Assembly: GCA_965242565.1 (NCBI GenBank)
Contig: OZ251457.1
Span: 2,914,001-2,978,000, forward strand
Length of the DNA stretch: 64,000 bases
Source of the DNA: CATQGW01 sp965242565
Lineage (GTDB): Bacteria; Chloroflexota; Dehalococcoidia; Bin125
Reading direction: 5' to 3'
In this document: positions 17,835-26,867 of the stretch, piece after piece
Numbering within the stretch: position 1 is the first letter of the stretch
Layout of the letters: every line of letters begins with the position of its first letter
Program-made: the position numbers and the translations under genes
The notes under the pieces: model-generated
What the model saw: the letters and a program-made list of their open reading frames with translations, nothing else
Database searches by the model: none
What the model was told of the DNA's origin: nothing

Positions 17835-19793
17835 ATGCGCGCGCTGCTGTTCGTCCCTTTCCTGGTCGCGGCCTTGCTGCTCGCCCTTGCCTGCGGCGGC
17901 GACGATCAGCAGCAGCAGGAGACCGTCTCGCCTCCGCCGCCCCCGCAGCAGCAGGTAGAGCAACAGCAGACGGAGCAGCCGCAGGCCGCGCAGACCGAGA
18001 GCGCCGCCGCGCAACAGGCCGATCAGACGGTCGCTGCGCAGGATCAAACGCAGGATCAGGCGCAGGCCAACACGCAGGCCAAAGCGCAGGCCAAAGCGCA
18101 AGAAGGGGCGCAGGACCAGAAGAAGCCCGCCGCAGACGTCAAGAAGCTGACCATCGGCGGCGAGCGCCCCGCAGCGCTGTTGCTGCCCGCGAACTACGAC
18201 GACAGCGAGCCGCTCCCGCTGGTGCTGATGCTGCACGGCTACGGCGGCAGCGCAGCCGAGAACGACGCCTGGCTGGGGGCGTCGCAACTCGTCGCCGAGG
18301 GCGGCTTCGGACTCATTCTGCCCGACGGCACGCTCGATCAGGATGGCAACCGCTTTTGGAATGCGACCGATGCCTGCTGCAACTTCTACGGTTCCGAGGT
18401 CGATGACGCCGCCTACCTCGCGGCGCTGGTCGCGGAGGCGCAGACCTACGGCGGCGCAGGTCTGGTCGCCGCCGTGGGCGTCTCCAACGGCGGCTTTATG
18501 GCCTACCGGCTGGCCTGCGAGGGGCTGCCCGGCCTGATCGCTGTGGTCAGCGTGATGGGCTCCTCCTTCAACGATCCGGCCGATTGCGCCGCGCCCGCGC
18601 CGGTCTCCGTGTTGCAGATTCACGGCGACGCGGACGCGATCGTGCGCTACGACGGCGGCCTGGCCGACGGCGAAGGCCGCCAATTCGCCGATACGCCCGG
18701 CGCGAGCGAAGTGACGCGGCGCTGGGCGGAGCGCGCCGGCTGCGACCTCGACGCGCGCGAAGACCTCAAGCCGATCGAGATCGACTACAGCGCAGACGGC
18801 GCGGAAACGACGGTGCAGCGCATCCGACAGGGCTGCGCCGACGGCATCACTGTCGAGCTGTGGACGATGCAGGGCGTCGGCCACTTCCCCGCCTTCCAGC
18901 CGCACGCCATCGGCGCCGTCCTCTTCACCTGGCTCGGGGCGGCTGCGAGCGCGACCGCGGGCGAACAGCCGTCCGCGGCCGCAAGCGGCCTACAGACCTT
19001 CATCATCGGCGGCGACCGCCCCGCCGCGTTCCTGCTGCCCGAAACCCGTCTGCTCGGACCGCTGCCGTTGGTCGTCCTGCTGCACGGTTTCGGTATGAAC
19101 GCCCCGCAGATTGACGGTTACTTCGGCCTCTCCCAACTCGCCGAAGACGGTCTGATCGCCCTGATCCTGCCCGACGGCACGCAGAACCCCGACGGCGATC
19201 GTTTCTGGAACGCCACCCCCGAATGCTGCAAATTCGAGGGCCAGGATGTCGACGATGTCGGCTATCTCAACGGCCTCGTCGCCGAAGCCCGCCAATACGC
19301 CTCGTTCGACCGCCTCTACCTCGTCGGCTACTCCAACGGCGGCTTCATGTCCTACCGCATGGCCTGCGAAAACATGCCCGGCCTCACCGCGCTGGTCAGC
19401 GTCGCCGGCTCCTCCTACATTGACCCCGCCGACTGTCCGAATCCCACCCCCGTCTCGGTACTGCAAATTCACGGCACCGCCGACGTACTGGTGCCCTACG
19501 ACGACGATCCGCGCGGCGTGCCCGGCGCAGAGACGCTCACCCGCCGCTGGGCGGAGCGCGCCGGCTGCGATCTCGCCGCCGCCGAAACGCTCGACCCCAT
19601 CGAACTCGATCACAGCGTTTCCGACACCGAAACGACGGTCCGCCGCCTCCGCGAAGGCTGCGCCGACGGCGTTACCGTCGAACTGTGGACGCTGCATGGC
19701 ATCGGCCACGGCCCGGCCTTTTCGCCATCCGTCATCGCCGGCCGGATCATCGGCTGGCTGCTCATTGAGTCGCGCGCCGAAGCCGCGTCATGA
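17835..19793 (+). CDS. Lipoprotein with two tandem PHB-depolymerase-like esterase domains
   Basis: The ATG at 17835 gives 652 aa starting with a lipoprotein signal (lipobox LALAC), so the product is probably membrane-anchored outside the cell. A low-complexity linker rich in Gln, Pro and Ala follows (about residues 22-103). Esterase domain 1 begins near 104 with Ser217 in G-V-S-N-G; domain 2 begins near 386 with Ser500 in G-Y-S-N-G. Both keep the HGDAD/HGTAD acid region and a terminal His segment. It follows the single-domain paralogue by 25 nt and overlaps the next gene by ATGA, which suggests an operon. Confidence 0.88.
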   Translation: MRALLFVPFLVAALLLALACGGDDQQQQETVSPPPPPQQQVEQQQTEQPQAAQTESAAAQQADQTVAAQDQTQDQAQANTQAKAQAKAQEGAQDQKKPAADVKKLTIGGERPAALLLPANYDDSEPLPLVLMLHGYGGSAAENDAWLGASQLVAEGGFGLILPDGTLDQDGNRFWNATDACCNFYGSEVDDAAYLAALVAEAQTYGGAGLVAAVGVSNGGFMAYRLACEGLPGLIAVVSVMGSSFNDPADCAAPAPVSVLQIHGDADAIVRYDGGLADGEGRQFADTPGASEVTRRWAERAGCDLDAREDLKPIEIDYSADGAETTVQRIRQGCADGITVELWTMQGVGHFPAFQPHAIGAVLFTWLGAAASATAGEQPSAAASGLQTFIIGGDRPAAFLLPETRLLGPLPLVVLLHGFGMNAPQIDGYFGLSQLAEDGLIALILPDGTQNPDGDRFWNATPECCKFEGQDVDDVGYLNGLVAEARQYASFDRLYLVGYSNGGFMSYRMACENMPGLTALVSVAGSSYIDPADCPNPTPVSVLQIHGTADVLVPYDDDPRGVPGAETLTRRWAERAGCDLAAAETLDPIELDHSVSDTETTVRRLREGCADGVTVELWTLHGIGHGPAFSPSVIAGRIIGWLLIESRAEAAS

Positions 19794-20278
19794 CCGACGA
19801 ACCCGGCGCGGAACATCTGCTGGCAATGCTCGAGATCGCCCGCCACGATCGCATAGCGATTGCCGTTGCGCCAGGCATTGCACCCGGCCGAGCCGCCGAC
19901 CTCGCTGAAACAATCACCGCCCGCCTCAATCAGGCGGGCGTCCCCCCAAGCTGCCGCGCCTGGATCGTCGCCCAGCCCGCCCAGGCCGACTCCCCCAACG
20001 CCGACGTACAGACCGCCGCCGTACTCGCCGCGCTCTCCGACGCCATCGGCGCGTCTCCGCTCACCATCCACAACCCGCGCGACGTCGACGACCTCATCTT
20101 CCGCCGCCGCCCGCCTAACCAGAAGCGCGGCGGCGTTTACCTCAACGCCCAATGGATGCAGGCCGCCATCCGCATCGCCTGCGGCCCGCCCGACGAGCTC
20201 GCCGCCGGCCTCTCCGCCTGGTTCAACGACCCGGCTTCGCTCGTCCCAGAGGACCTATCGGCGACGCTCGTCCTCTAG
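19790..20278 (+). CDS. Hypothetical protein, possibly related to the LarA N-terminal domain (DUF2088)
   Basis: 162 aa, starting in an ATGA overlap with the esterase stop, so translation is probably coupled. Segments RIAIAVAPG, LNQAGV and IHNPRDVDDL...RGGVYLNAQWM faintly resemble the N-terminal part of nickel-dependent lactate racemases, but the family His motif is not obvious and the length is much shorter than the usual ~420 aa. It could be a truncated or derived member. Function not assigned. Confidence 0.5.
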   Translation: MTDEPGAEHLLAMLEIARHDRIAIAVAPGIAPGRAADLAETITARLNQAGVPPSCRAWIVAQPAQADSPNADVQTAAVLAALSDAIGASPLTIHNPRDVDDLIFRRRPPNQKRGGVYLNAQWMQAAIRIACGPPDELAAGLSAWFNDPASLVPEDLSATLVL

Positions 20279-20325
20279 AGTGTGTTCACACAAGCCCGCC
20301 TGCTGCCAGTGGTACACACCCAAGT

Positions 20326-20507
20326 TCCGTCGCCCCCGACTTGATCGGGGGCCCAAACCCAACTCTGTTCACGGCACGAGGGGGCGGTTTGCCTGCCAAT
20401 GTCCGTTCACAGGTCATCCCGATACGTCGCGCCGCCGACAGCCCGTCGTAGGCGGTTCCCCCGTTCGGGCTGGGGGCCGATTCCCGCTCGGGGGCGGGAA
20501 TGACGGA
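20326..20507 (+). repeat. Composite hairpin-ended element, copy 2
   Basis: 182 bp from TCCGTC to GACGGA. First palindrome GCCCCCGA-CTTGA-TCGGGGGC, then CCCAAACCCAACTCTGTTC, a middle with GTCCGTTCACAGGTCATC, and a final ATTCCCGC...GCGGGAAT palindrome. It matches copies at 13705 (inverted) and 57253. Confidence 0.75.
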
Positions 20508-20545
20508 GAGATGGGCGCGGGAGTGGCGGGAGGTGTGAACGCGCT

Positions 20546-20688
20546 CTAGCCCCGCGGCAGGCCCAGGCCCCGCGTCGCGATGATGTTCCGCTGGATCTCG
20601 CTCGTGCCGCCCTCGATCGTGTTCGCGATCGAGCGCAGGAAGCTGTAGGCGTAGCGGCCCCGCTTCGGCGCGTGCGGGTCCCGCCCTG
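20546..20688 (-). pseudogene. Duplicated 3' fragment of acyl-CoA dehydrogenase
   Basis: Codes the last ~47 residues of the dehydrogenase at 22517 (DPHAPKRGRYAYSFLRS ... RGLGLPRG, then TAG) with few nucleotide changes. There is no start or upstream part. It ends about 10 nt from the stop codon of the intervening gene (20698), so the intervening gene lies between a fragment and the full gene in the same orientation. Confidence 0.9.
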
Positions 20689-20697
20689 CCGACGCCC

Positions 20698-22488
20698 CTA
20701 TTCCTCAATCGGGCGCAGCACCATGTACTTCTCCAGCCATTCGACGATCTCGGGCGTGAGGTAGCGCTCCATGTTCGGGACTGCCGGATCTGGCACGCCC
20801 GCATGATTGAGAATGTAAAACGAGCAGAGCTCGGCGCTCAGCTCTCTGGGACTGATGGAGTAGATGTTGCGGAAGATGCTGCCCCTTGGCAACACCCAGC
20901 TCCAGCCATTCGAGTGCCGCCGGAAGCCGACGAGCTTGATGAACTCCTGCGCCGCATCGGGCATGTGCTCGATCGCACGCGCGTAGATCCAACCTCTTTC
21001 CACCCACCCCAAAGACGGATGGTCAAACACGACCGGCCGGCCGGGCCTGTCTTGCTGAACGTCATAGTAGTTTTGCTGCCCATGGCACAGTTCGTGCGCG
21101 TCGAGGCTGGGACTTAGCAAGTGTTCCCCGCGCTGCTGGTAGACTCGATGTGCCGGTGATCCTTCCTCGGCATTGTGAGTGATGACAGGAAGTACTTGTA
21201 GGAGCAGGCCGCTGTCGCCGGTCGAATGGTATAGACCCCCCCCAAAGCCGCGGCCTCCGGGGACTATCTGTCTGACGATGCACAGGTGAGGCAGTACAGG
21301 AAGCAGCTGAGTTACCGCATGCTGCACATCCGGATGGTATGTCTGGGCGCATGGCGCGTCGTCATCGAATATCCGGAATTCTGGGTTGAAGCGACGTCGA
21401 TCTCGTGTTTCCGCCCAGGACAGGCACTGCCGGCCGGCGTCGATTGTTCCTGTGAGCTGGTCGTAGGTGCAAATGTTGATGCAGTCCGCCCAGAGTGTGC
21501 CGGCCGGAACAAACTCCGCGTAGTCGTCGGCGAACTGCTGAATCAGCACGGCTCCCACATTGTATTGGTTGTAAGCGCGCCAGCCGTCATCATGGAGGAT
21601 GATCGTGTTCGCCATACAGCCCATGGTGGCCAGTCGTGCTTTCAGGTGATAGAGCGAGCCGCCGCCGTATTGGACCGGGAAGAGTCGGTCGTATTCGTCG
21701 GGGATCTCGGCGATGACCTGAGTTGGTTGGAGTGCGGCCCCGATCGTCGGGTCGGTTGCGGTCGGGTCGTTGAGAACCTCTCGCAGGTCAACGCAGTCGG
21801 CCCAAAGCGCGCCGGCGGGCGCGGAGCGTGCGTAGGTCTCGACGAATTGCCGATTCTGAGCCGCCGGAACGCTAAATCGACTGTACGCGCTCCGCCGGTC
21901 ATCGTTTACCACGATGATGTCGGCGATGCAGCCCGCGATGGCCAGGCGGAGATACAGGTCGTACAGAGAGCCGCCGGTCCACCGGAATGGAAAGAACTGG
22001 TCGTGCTCGCCCGGAATGTCGGCGATGATGGGGCGGTTCTCCGGCTCGAGTCCATGGCTGGCGGGCGGCGGGTCGCCAAGCCGGCTGGTCAGGTCCGCGC
22101 AGTTTACCCAGAGTGGTCCCGACGGCACGAAACTCCCGTAGGTTTCGATGAACGGTGAGTTTATCGCAGCGGGAACGTCGAAGTGGTTGTAGCCGTGCCA
22201 CCGGCCGCCGTCGTAGAGCCAGATCGTGTTGGCGATGCAGCCGCGCACGGCGAGCTGCGCGCGGAGCTGCCGGAGAGAGCCGCCGCTCCATTGAACCGCA
22301 AAGAAATGCCCGTAGTCGTCGGGAATGGCGGCGACAAGCTCGATCGGTTGTCCCGATCTGTTGTGTGCTTCGTCGCCGGACTCTGCCTGTTCGCCGTCGT
22401 CCGCGGCCGCTGAACCAACGCCGATCAACAGCGCCGCCAGCAAGGACGCGGCCAGGATCAGCGCACGAGTCACACTCTGCACACACAT
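20698..22488 (-). CDS. Exported repeat protein with HExxH metallopeptidase-like domain
   Basis: 596 aa with a clear signal peptide (about residues 1-29, ending SAAA). Three ~100-aa repeats follow (about 48-140, 152-247, 255-350), each with I-P-D/G-E-Y/H-D, F-P/A-V-Q/F-R, GGSLYxL, GCxAxxI, and PxGxLWxDC. The C-terminal part contains HELCH at residues 465-469, a zinc-type HExxH motif; an ELSAELCSFY segment near 555-564 could supply a third ligand. No family assignment is certain. The gene is bracketed by duplicated acyl-CoA dehydrogenase 3' ends, which suggests a recent insertion. Confidence 0.75.
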   Translation of the reverse strand: MCVQSVTRALILAASLLAALLIGVGSAAADDGEQAESGDEAHNRSGQPIELVAAIPDDYGHFFAVQWSGGSLRQLRAQLAVRGCIANTIWLYDGGRWHGYNHFDVPAAINSPFIETYGSFVPSGPLWVNCADLTSRLGDPPPASHGLEPENRPIIADIPGEHDQFFPFRWTGGSLYDLYLRLAIAGCIADIIVVNDDRRSAYSRFSVPAAQNRQFVETYARSAPAGALWADCVDLREVLNDPTATDPTIGAALQPTQVIAEIPDEYDRLFPVQYGGGSLYHLKARLATMGCMANTIILHDDGWRAYNQYNVGAVLIQQFADDYAEFVPAGTLWADCINICTYDQLTGTIDAGRQCLSWAETRDRRRFNPEFRIFDDDAPCAQTYHPDVQHAVTQLLPVLPHLCIVRQIVPGGRGFGGGLYHSTGDSGLLLQVLPVITHNAEEGSPAHRVYQQRGEHLLSPSLDAHELCHGQQNYYDVQQDRPGRPVVFDHPSLGWVERGWIYARAIEHMPDAAQEFIKLVGFRRHSNGWSWVLPRGSIFRNIYSISPRELSAELCSFYILNHAGVPDPAVPNMERYLTPEIVEWLEKYMVLRPIEE

Positions 22489-22516
22489 CTCCTGTCGTCG
22501 CGCTACAGGCGAGGCG

Positions 22517-23710
22517 TCAGCCGCGCGGCAGCCCCAGCCCTCGCGTTGCGATGATGTTCCGCTGGATCTCGCTCGTGCCGCCCTCGATCGTGTTCGCGAT
22601 CGAGCGCAGGAAGCTGTAGGCGTAGCGGCCCCGCTTCGGCGCGTGCGGATCCCCGCCCTGCAGCTGGCCGTAGAGACCCAGCACCTTCATCGCCGTGCCC
22701 TGAATCCGCTGGTTCAGCTCCATCGCGTAGAGCTTCGCCATCGACGCCTCGTGATTCGGGATCATCCCCTGGCTCTGCATGCTCACGATCCGGTAGGAGA
22801 TCATCATCGCCGTCTGCGCCTCGATGTAGCGATCCGCCAGCGCGTTGCGCGTCTCCTCGTTGTCGCCCAGCGACGACATCCCGCTGCCCCGGTACTGCTT
22901 CGCCACGTCGATGATCGCCTCCACCCCCTGCCGCATCCCCACCGCCGAGCCGATGCTGCTCCGCTCGAAATCGAGCGTCGTCACCGCGCCGTACCAGCCG
23001 CGGTTCACCTCGCCCAGAATGTGTCGGCTGGGAATCCGCACATCCTCGAAGAAGACCTCGTTGAACTCGTGCGTGTTGGTCATGTTCACCAGCGGCCGCA
23101 CTTCCACGCCCGGCGAGTGCATGTCCAGCATGAAGTAGGTGATCCCCTTGTGCTTGGGCGCGTCGGGGTCCGTCCGCGCCAGCAGGATCATCCAGTCCGC
23201 CCGGTGTGCGCCCGAGGTCCAGATCTTCTGCCCGTTCACCACCCAGTCGTCGCCGTCCTTCACCGCCCGCGTCTGGAGCGACGCCAGGTCCGAGCCGCTG
23301 CCCGGCTCCGAGTAGCCCTGGCACCAGATCGCCTCGCCGCTCAGGATCGGCGGCAGATGCTCCGCCTGCTGCTGCTCCGTGCCGATCGTGATGATCGTCG
23401 GCCCCGCCATCCCGATCGCGATCCCGCCCGGGCGCGGCGCGCGCGCCTCCGCCATCTCCTCGTTGAAGATGAACTGCTGCATCACGCTCAGTCCTGCGCC
23501 GCCGTATTGCTCCGGCCAGGCCGGCGCGATCCAGCCCCGCTGCGCCAGCTCGCCCTCCCAGGCCCGCATCGAGGGCGTGCGGTCGAACATCGCCGCACTC
23601 CGCGACTCCTCGCGCATCCGCTGCCGGCGCGGCTCAAACTCGCTGCCGATGAACTCCCGCACCGTCGTGCGGAACGCCGCTTCCTCGCCCGTGTCCCTGA
23701 AGTCGACCAT
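22517..23710 (-). CDS. Acyl-CoA dehydrogenase
   Basis: 397 aa from the ATG at 23710, preceded by GGGGAAGG; the frame to 23788 adds non-conserved sequence. Typical family segments are visible: WPEQYGGAGLS, QGYSEPGSGSDLASLQTRA (FAD/substrate region), GQKIWTSGAHRADW and the C-terminal EGGTSEIQRNIIATRGLGLPRG-like ending. It catalyses alpha,beta-dehydrogenation of an acyl-CoA with FAD; electron transfer flavoprotein is the usual acceptor. It is divergent from the flavin reductase at 23840. The 3' end is duplicated at 20546. Confidence 0.93.
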   Translation of the reverse strand: MVDFRDTGEEAAFRTTVREFIGSEFEPRRQRMREESRSAAMFDRTPSMRAWEGELAQRGWIAPAWPEQYGGAGLSVMQQFIFNEEMAEARAPRPGGIAIGMAGPTIITIGTEQQQAEHLPPILSGEAIWCQGYSEPGSGSDLASLQTRAVKDGDDWVVNGQKIWTSGAHRADWMILLARTDPDAPKHKGITYFMLDMHSPGVEVRPLVNMTNTHEFNEVFFEDVRIPSRHILGEVNRGWYGAVTTLDFERSSIGSAVGMRQGVEAIIDVAKQYRGSGMSSLGDNEETRNALADRYIEAQTAMMISYRIVSMQSQGMIPNHEASMAKLYAMELNQRIQGTAMKVLGLYGQLQGGDPHAPKRGRYAYSFLRSIANTIEGGTSEIQRNIIATRGLGLPRG

Positions 23711-23839
23711 CGTTCCAGCCTTCCCCGTCGACGCCCGCCGTCGGGCGCCCAATGACCGCAGCCTATCGCATCGGTACCATTGCCTCACAGCCCCTCTACG
23801 GTCCCAGCGCGGACGCAGCGCGAAGGAGCAGGGAGCAGA

Positions 23840-24577
23840 ATGGTGCGCCGATCACTGGTCGAAGACGACGCCCGCCGGCTGCTCGGCGGCGCGCCCGTGC
23901 TGATCGTCACCACCCAGTGGCGCGCCGTCTCCAACGCCGCCCCCATCGCCTGGGCGATGCCCGTCAGCATCAACCCCCCGCTGCTCGCCATCGCCGTCCA
24001 CCCCTCCCGCCGCAGCCACGACATGATCAAGTACGGCGAAGAATTCGTCGTCAACATCCCCTCCCGCGTGCTGCTCAACCACACCCAGTGGCTCGGCATG
24101 GTCAGCAACTCCGTCGGCGACAAGCTCGAGGCCTCCCGCATCCCCTCCTTCCGCGCCCGCGAGGTCGACGCCCCCCTGCTCGAAGGCTGCGTCGGCTGGA
24201 TCGAATGCACCCTGCACGACTGGTACACGATGGGCGACCACACCCTCTTCATCGGCAAGGTCGTCTCCGCCCAGGCCGACACCGACGCCTTCGACTTCAA
24301 CACCGGCATGTGGACGCTCGACGACGACGAATACAAGCCCCTCATGTACCTCGGCGGCCGCAGCTACGCCGTGCTCAACGACGCCTTCGACGCCACCGTC
24401 GAGCAGCGCAGCGTCGAGCAGATGCAGGAGGAGGGCCTCGGCCAGGAGCTCGAAGCAGCCGAAGAAGAGCGCCGCATCAAGCGCGAAGAAGAAGCCGAGC
24501 GCCGCGAAGCTGAAGAACGCCGCGGCGAGCACGAACCCGACACCTCCAGCCTCCCCCGCCAGCTCCCCGACGCCTGA
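23840..24577 (+). CDS. Flavin reductase-like FMN-binding protein
   Basis: 245 aa from the ATG at 23840, preceded by AAGGAGCAGGGAGC. The split-barrel flavin reductase pattern is visible (APVLIVTTQW, NAAPIAWAMPVSINPPLLAIAV, EEFVVNIPS, then GDHTLFIGKV). The C-terminal ~50 residues are a charged coiled coil rich in Glu and Arg, unusual for the family. It may supply reduced flavin to the luciferase-like monooxygenases elsewhere in the window, which is an inference. Divergent from the acyl-CoA dehydrogenase. Confidence 0.85.
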   Translation: MVRRSLVEDDARRLLGGAPVLIVTTQWRAVSNAAPIAWAMPVSINPPLLAIAVHPSRRSHDMIKYGEEFVVNIPSRVLLNHTQWLGMVSNSVGDKLEASRIPSFRAREVDAPLLEGCVGWIECTLHDWYTMGDHTLFIGKVVSAQADTDAFDFNTGMWTLDDDEYKPLMYLGGRSYAVLNDAFDATVEQRSVEQMQEEGLGQELEAAEEERRIKREEEAERREAEERRGEHEPDTSSLPRQLPDA

Positions 24578-24645
24578 CCGCTTCCCACCCGCCCCCACCG
24601 CCATCCCCGGCTCTCCATCACTGCCACACCCGCGCCCACCCACCA

Positions 24646-24704
24646 CCGTCATCCCCGCGCTTGCCGTGGAGCCTGCCCCCGGCCCGAACGGGGTATCTCG
24701 CCGT
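24646..24704 (+). repeat. Hybrid hairpin repeat
   Basis: Begins like family A (CGTCATCCCCGCGCTTGCCG) but is interrupted by GAGCCTGCCCCCGGCCCGAAC before ending GGGGTATCTCGCCGTG. The inserted piece matches the second-palindrome region of the composite element at 13720-13750, so two repeat types have recombined. Confidence 0.7.
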
Positions 24705-24751
24705 GAGCAGCGCCGAAGTCGCAATCCCCTAAGCTGGCGCAGGAGGCCCCA

Positions 24752-26812
24752 ATGCTCGCTCGCCTCGGACTGACAGCTCTCATCGTGGCCACCGCCGCGC
24801 TCGCGCTGCTGCTGGTGAATGCCGGTACCGGGCGAGCCGAAATAATCGACGAGGGCGTCATCTCGATCGTCGCACGCTTGGCTCCCGACGATCGCATTGA
24901 GTTCGCCACGGTCATCTTTCCCGAGGAACGGGTTCTCCCCGAGCGGCGCTTCGTCGACGCCTCTGTCCGGCACGGCCGTTGGTTGCAGAGCTCGTTGATC
25001 GACTTTCGATGGGGACGCTCCGGGCGGATCGTCGCGCGGCGCCTGGCCGACGGCCGATTCACCGCGGGGTTGCGCTTGACTGGCTCTGAGGAAGTGCTCG
25101 TGCCCTACGGTTACGGCGGACGTTTCCACATGGATAACTTGGCTGGCGAGTGGCGGATCGTTGGCGTGATCGTCAGTTCCGCTATGCAGCATGCCTTTGT
25201 CGTGCGGCGTGGCGATGCAGCGATCAGCGCCGGCTACGACCACTCTTGCGCCGTCCTTGCCGACCGCGCGATCCAGTGTTGGGGCTCCAACGAGTTCGGT
25301 CAGAGCGCCGCGCCCGACGGCCAGTTTTTCTACGTCAGCGCGGGCCGCCGGCACACCTGCGCGCTCAACATGACGCAAGAGGTTCTTTGCTGGGGATCCA
25401 ACGAAGGGGGGCGCAGCGATCCGCCGGCGGGACGCTTCAACTCAATCAGCGTTGGCTATGACCACGCCTGCGGAGTGGCCTTTGGCGGCGGCCCTGTTCA
25501 CTGCTGGGGCCGCAATGTCTACGGGCAGACCGACGCCCCAGCCGGGCGATTCACCGCCGTATCCGCCGGGCATCGCCACACCTGCGCAATTGATGAAGCC
25601 AGCGCGCTGCACTGCTGGGGCGACAACCGCTGGGGCCAGTCCGACCCACCCTCCGGACGCTTCGCCGCCGTCAGCGTCGGCAACTCTCACTCCTGCGCGC
25701 TCAGCATCGATGGCATCCTCGACTGCTGGGGCTACACCGACGAGGCCCACCCCATCGAAGACCTCGACGGCAACCGCTACGAATTCCTCAGCGCCGGCGG
25801 CTGGCATGTCTGTGGCATCGCCCAGGGCGGACGCATGGATTGCGTCGGCTGGAACGGCTACGGGCACGCCGTCTCCCCGCCCGGCCGCTACGCGCTCGTC
25901 AGCGGCGCCGAAGAGCACACCTGCGCCGTCACCCTTAAAGGTGCGGTGACCTGCTGGGGACGCAACGGCTTCGGCCAGACCGACTCGCCCGGCGGCGCGT
26001 TCGCCTCGCTTGCCTCCGGCTACGACCACACCTGCGCTATTGACGAAAGCGGCGCGCTGTCCTGCTGGGGCGCCAACGGCGACGGCCAGATCGAAGCGCC
26101 CGATGGCGAATACATCGCTGTCGCCCCCGGCGACTGGCACACCTGCGCCGTCCGCGCCTCAGGCGAAATCGCCTGCTGGGGCTTCGACGGCTACGGCCAG
26201 ATCGCCGACGCGCCCGCCGGCGGCGGTTACACCGACATCGTCGCCGGGCGTTCCTCCGCCTGCGCCCTGCACCAATCCGGCCGCGTCGACTGCTGGGGAC
26301 GCAACGACCACGGCCAGGCCGAGCCACCCGACGCGCAGTTCACCGCAATCAGCGCGTCCTCCCTGCACGTTTGCGGCGTCGCAGCCGACGCGCAAATCCA
26401 CTGCTGGGGCCGCAACCTCGAAGACCAGTCCGACGCCCCGCCCGGCCGCTACACCGCCGTCGCCGCTGCCGACTTCCACACCTGCGCCCTGCGCGAATCC
26501 GGCGAGATCGCCTGCTGGGGCCAACCAGACGACGACCGCACCAGTGCCCCCACCGGGCGCTACACCGCCATCGGCGCCGGCCTCGCCCACACCTGCGCCG
26601 TGAGCGAATCCGGCCAACTCTCCTGCTGGGGCATCAACTTCTGGGCCCAGGCGGATCCGCCCGAGGGCGAGTACGCCGCAGTGGTAGCCGGCAACTCCCA
26701 CAGCTGCGCCCTGCGCGCCAACGGCGAAATCACCTGCTGGGGCATCACCGTCTACGGCCAAACCGATGTGCCGGAGCGTTGGCGGGACGACGGGTCGATT
26801 AGCTGGGAGTGA
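24752..26812 (+). CDS. Secreted RCC1-repeat protein (14 repeats)
   Basis: 686 aa. The ATG has AGGAGG upstream. A signal peptide (residues about 1-29) is followed by a ~55-aa unit repeated about twice (RIEFATVIFPEERVLPERRF, RWLQSS) that is shared with the protein at 14174. About fourteen RCC1-type repeats follow with the pattern H-x-C-A-[LVI]...CWG-x-N-x-x-G-Q, one of them changed to CVGWN. The product is probably one or two extracellular beta-propellers with paired cysteines. No LPXTG signal or anchor is seen. Binding partner unknown. Confidence 0.87.
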   Translation: MLARLGLTALIVATAALALLLVNAGTGRAEIIDEGVISIVARLAPDDRIEFATVIFPEERVLPERRFVDASVRHGRWLQSSLIDFRWGRSGRIVARRLADGRFTAGLRLTGSEEVLVPYGYGGRFHMDNLAGEWRIVGVIVSSAMQHAFVVRRGDAAISAGYDHSCAVLADRAIQCWGSNEFGQSAAPDGQFFYVSAGRRHTCALNMTQEVLCWGSNEGGRSDPPAGRFNSISVGYDHACGVAFGGGPVHCWGRNVYGQTDAPAGRFTAVSAGHRHTCAIDEASALHCWGDNRWGQSDPPSGRFAAVSVGNSHSCALSIDGILDCWGYTDEAHPIEDLDGNRYEFLSAGGWHVCGIAQGGRMDCVGWNGYGHAVSPPGRYALVSGAEEHTCAVTLKGAVTCWGRNGFGQTDSPGGAFASLASGYDHTCAIDESGALSCWGANGDGQIEAPDGEYIAVAPGDWHTCAVRASGEIACWGFDGYGQIADAPAGGGYTDIVAGRSSACALHQSGRVDCWGRNDHGQAEPPDAQFTAISASSLHVCGVAADAQIHCWGRNLEDQSDAPPGRYTAVAAADFHTCALRESGEIACWGQPDDDRTSAPTGRYTAIGAGLAHTCAVSESGQLSCWGINFWAQADPPEGEYAAVVAGNSHSCALRANGEITCWGITVYGQTDVPERWRDDGSISWE

Positions 26813-26867
26813 CGACTTCTGACCCCTGAAGCGCTGGCGCCGCCTCGGTGTGGTAGGTGCGAGTGGG

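Larger units (their letters stand above)
20279..20697. other. Repeat region with a copy of a neighbouring gene's 3' end
   Basis: 419 bases without an intact gene. It contains the composite hairpin element (20326-20507) and a ~143-bp copy of the acyl-CoA dehydrogenase 3' end (20546-20688), both listed separately. Confidence 0.8.

Noticed and set aside
20286..20804. 172-codon minus-strand frame linking repeat, dehydrogenase fragment and the HExxH gene end
   Set aside because: It mixes three unrelated pieces in one chance frame, and the dehydrogenase fragment is coded in a different frame.
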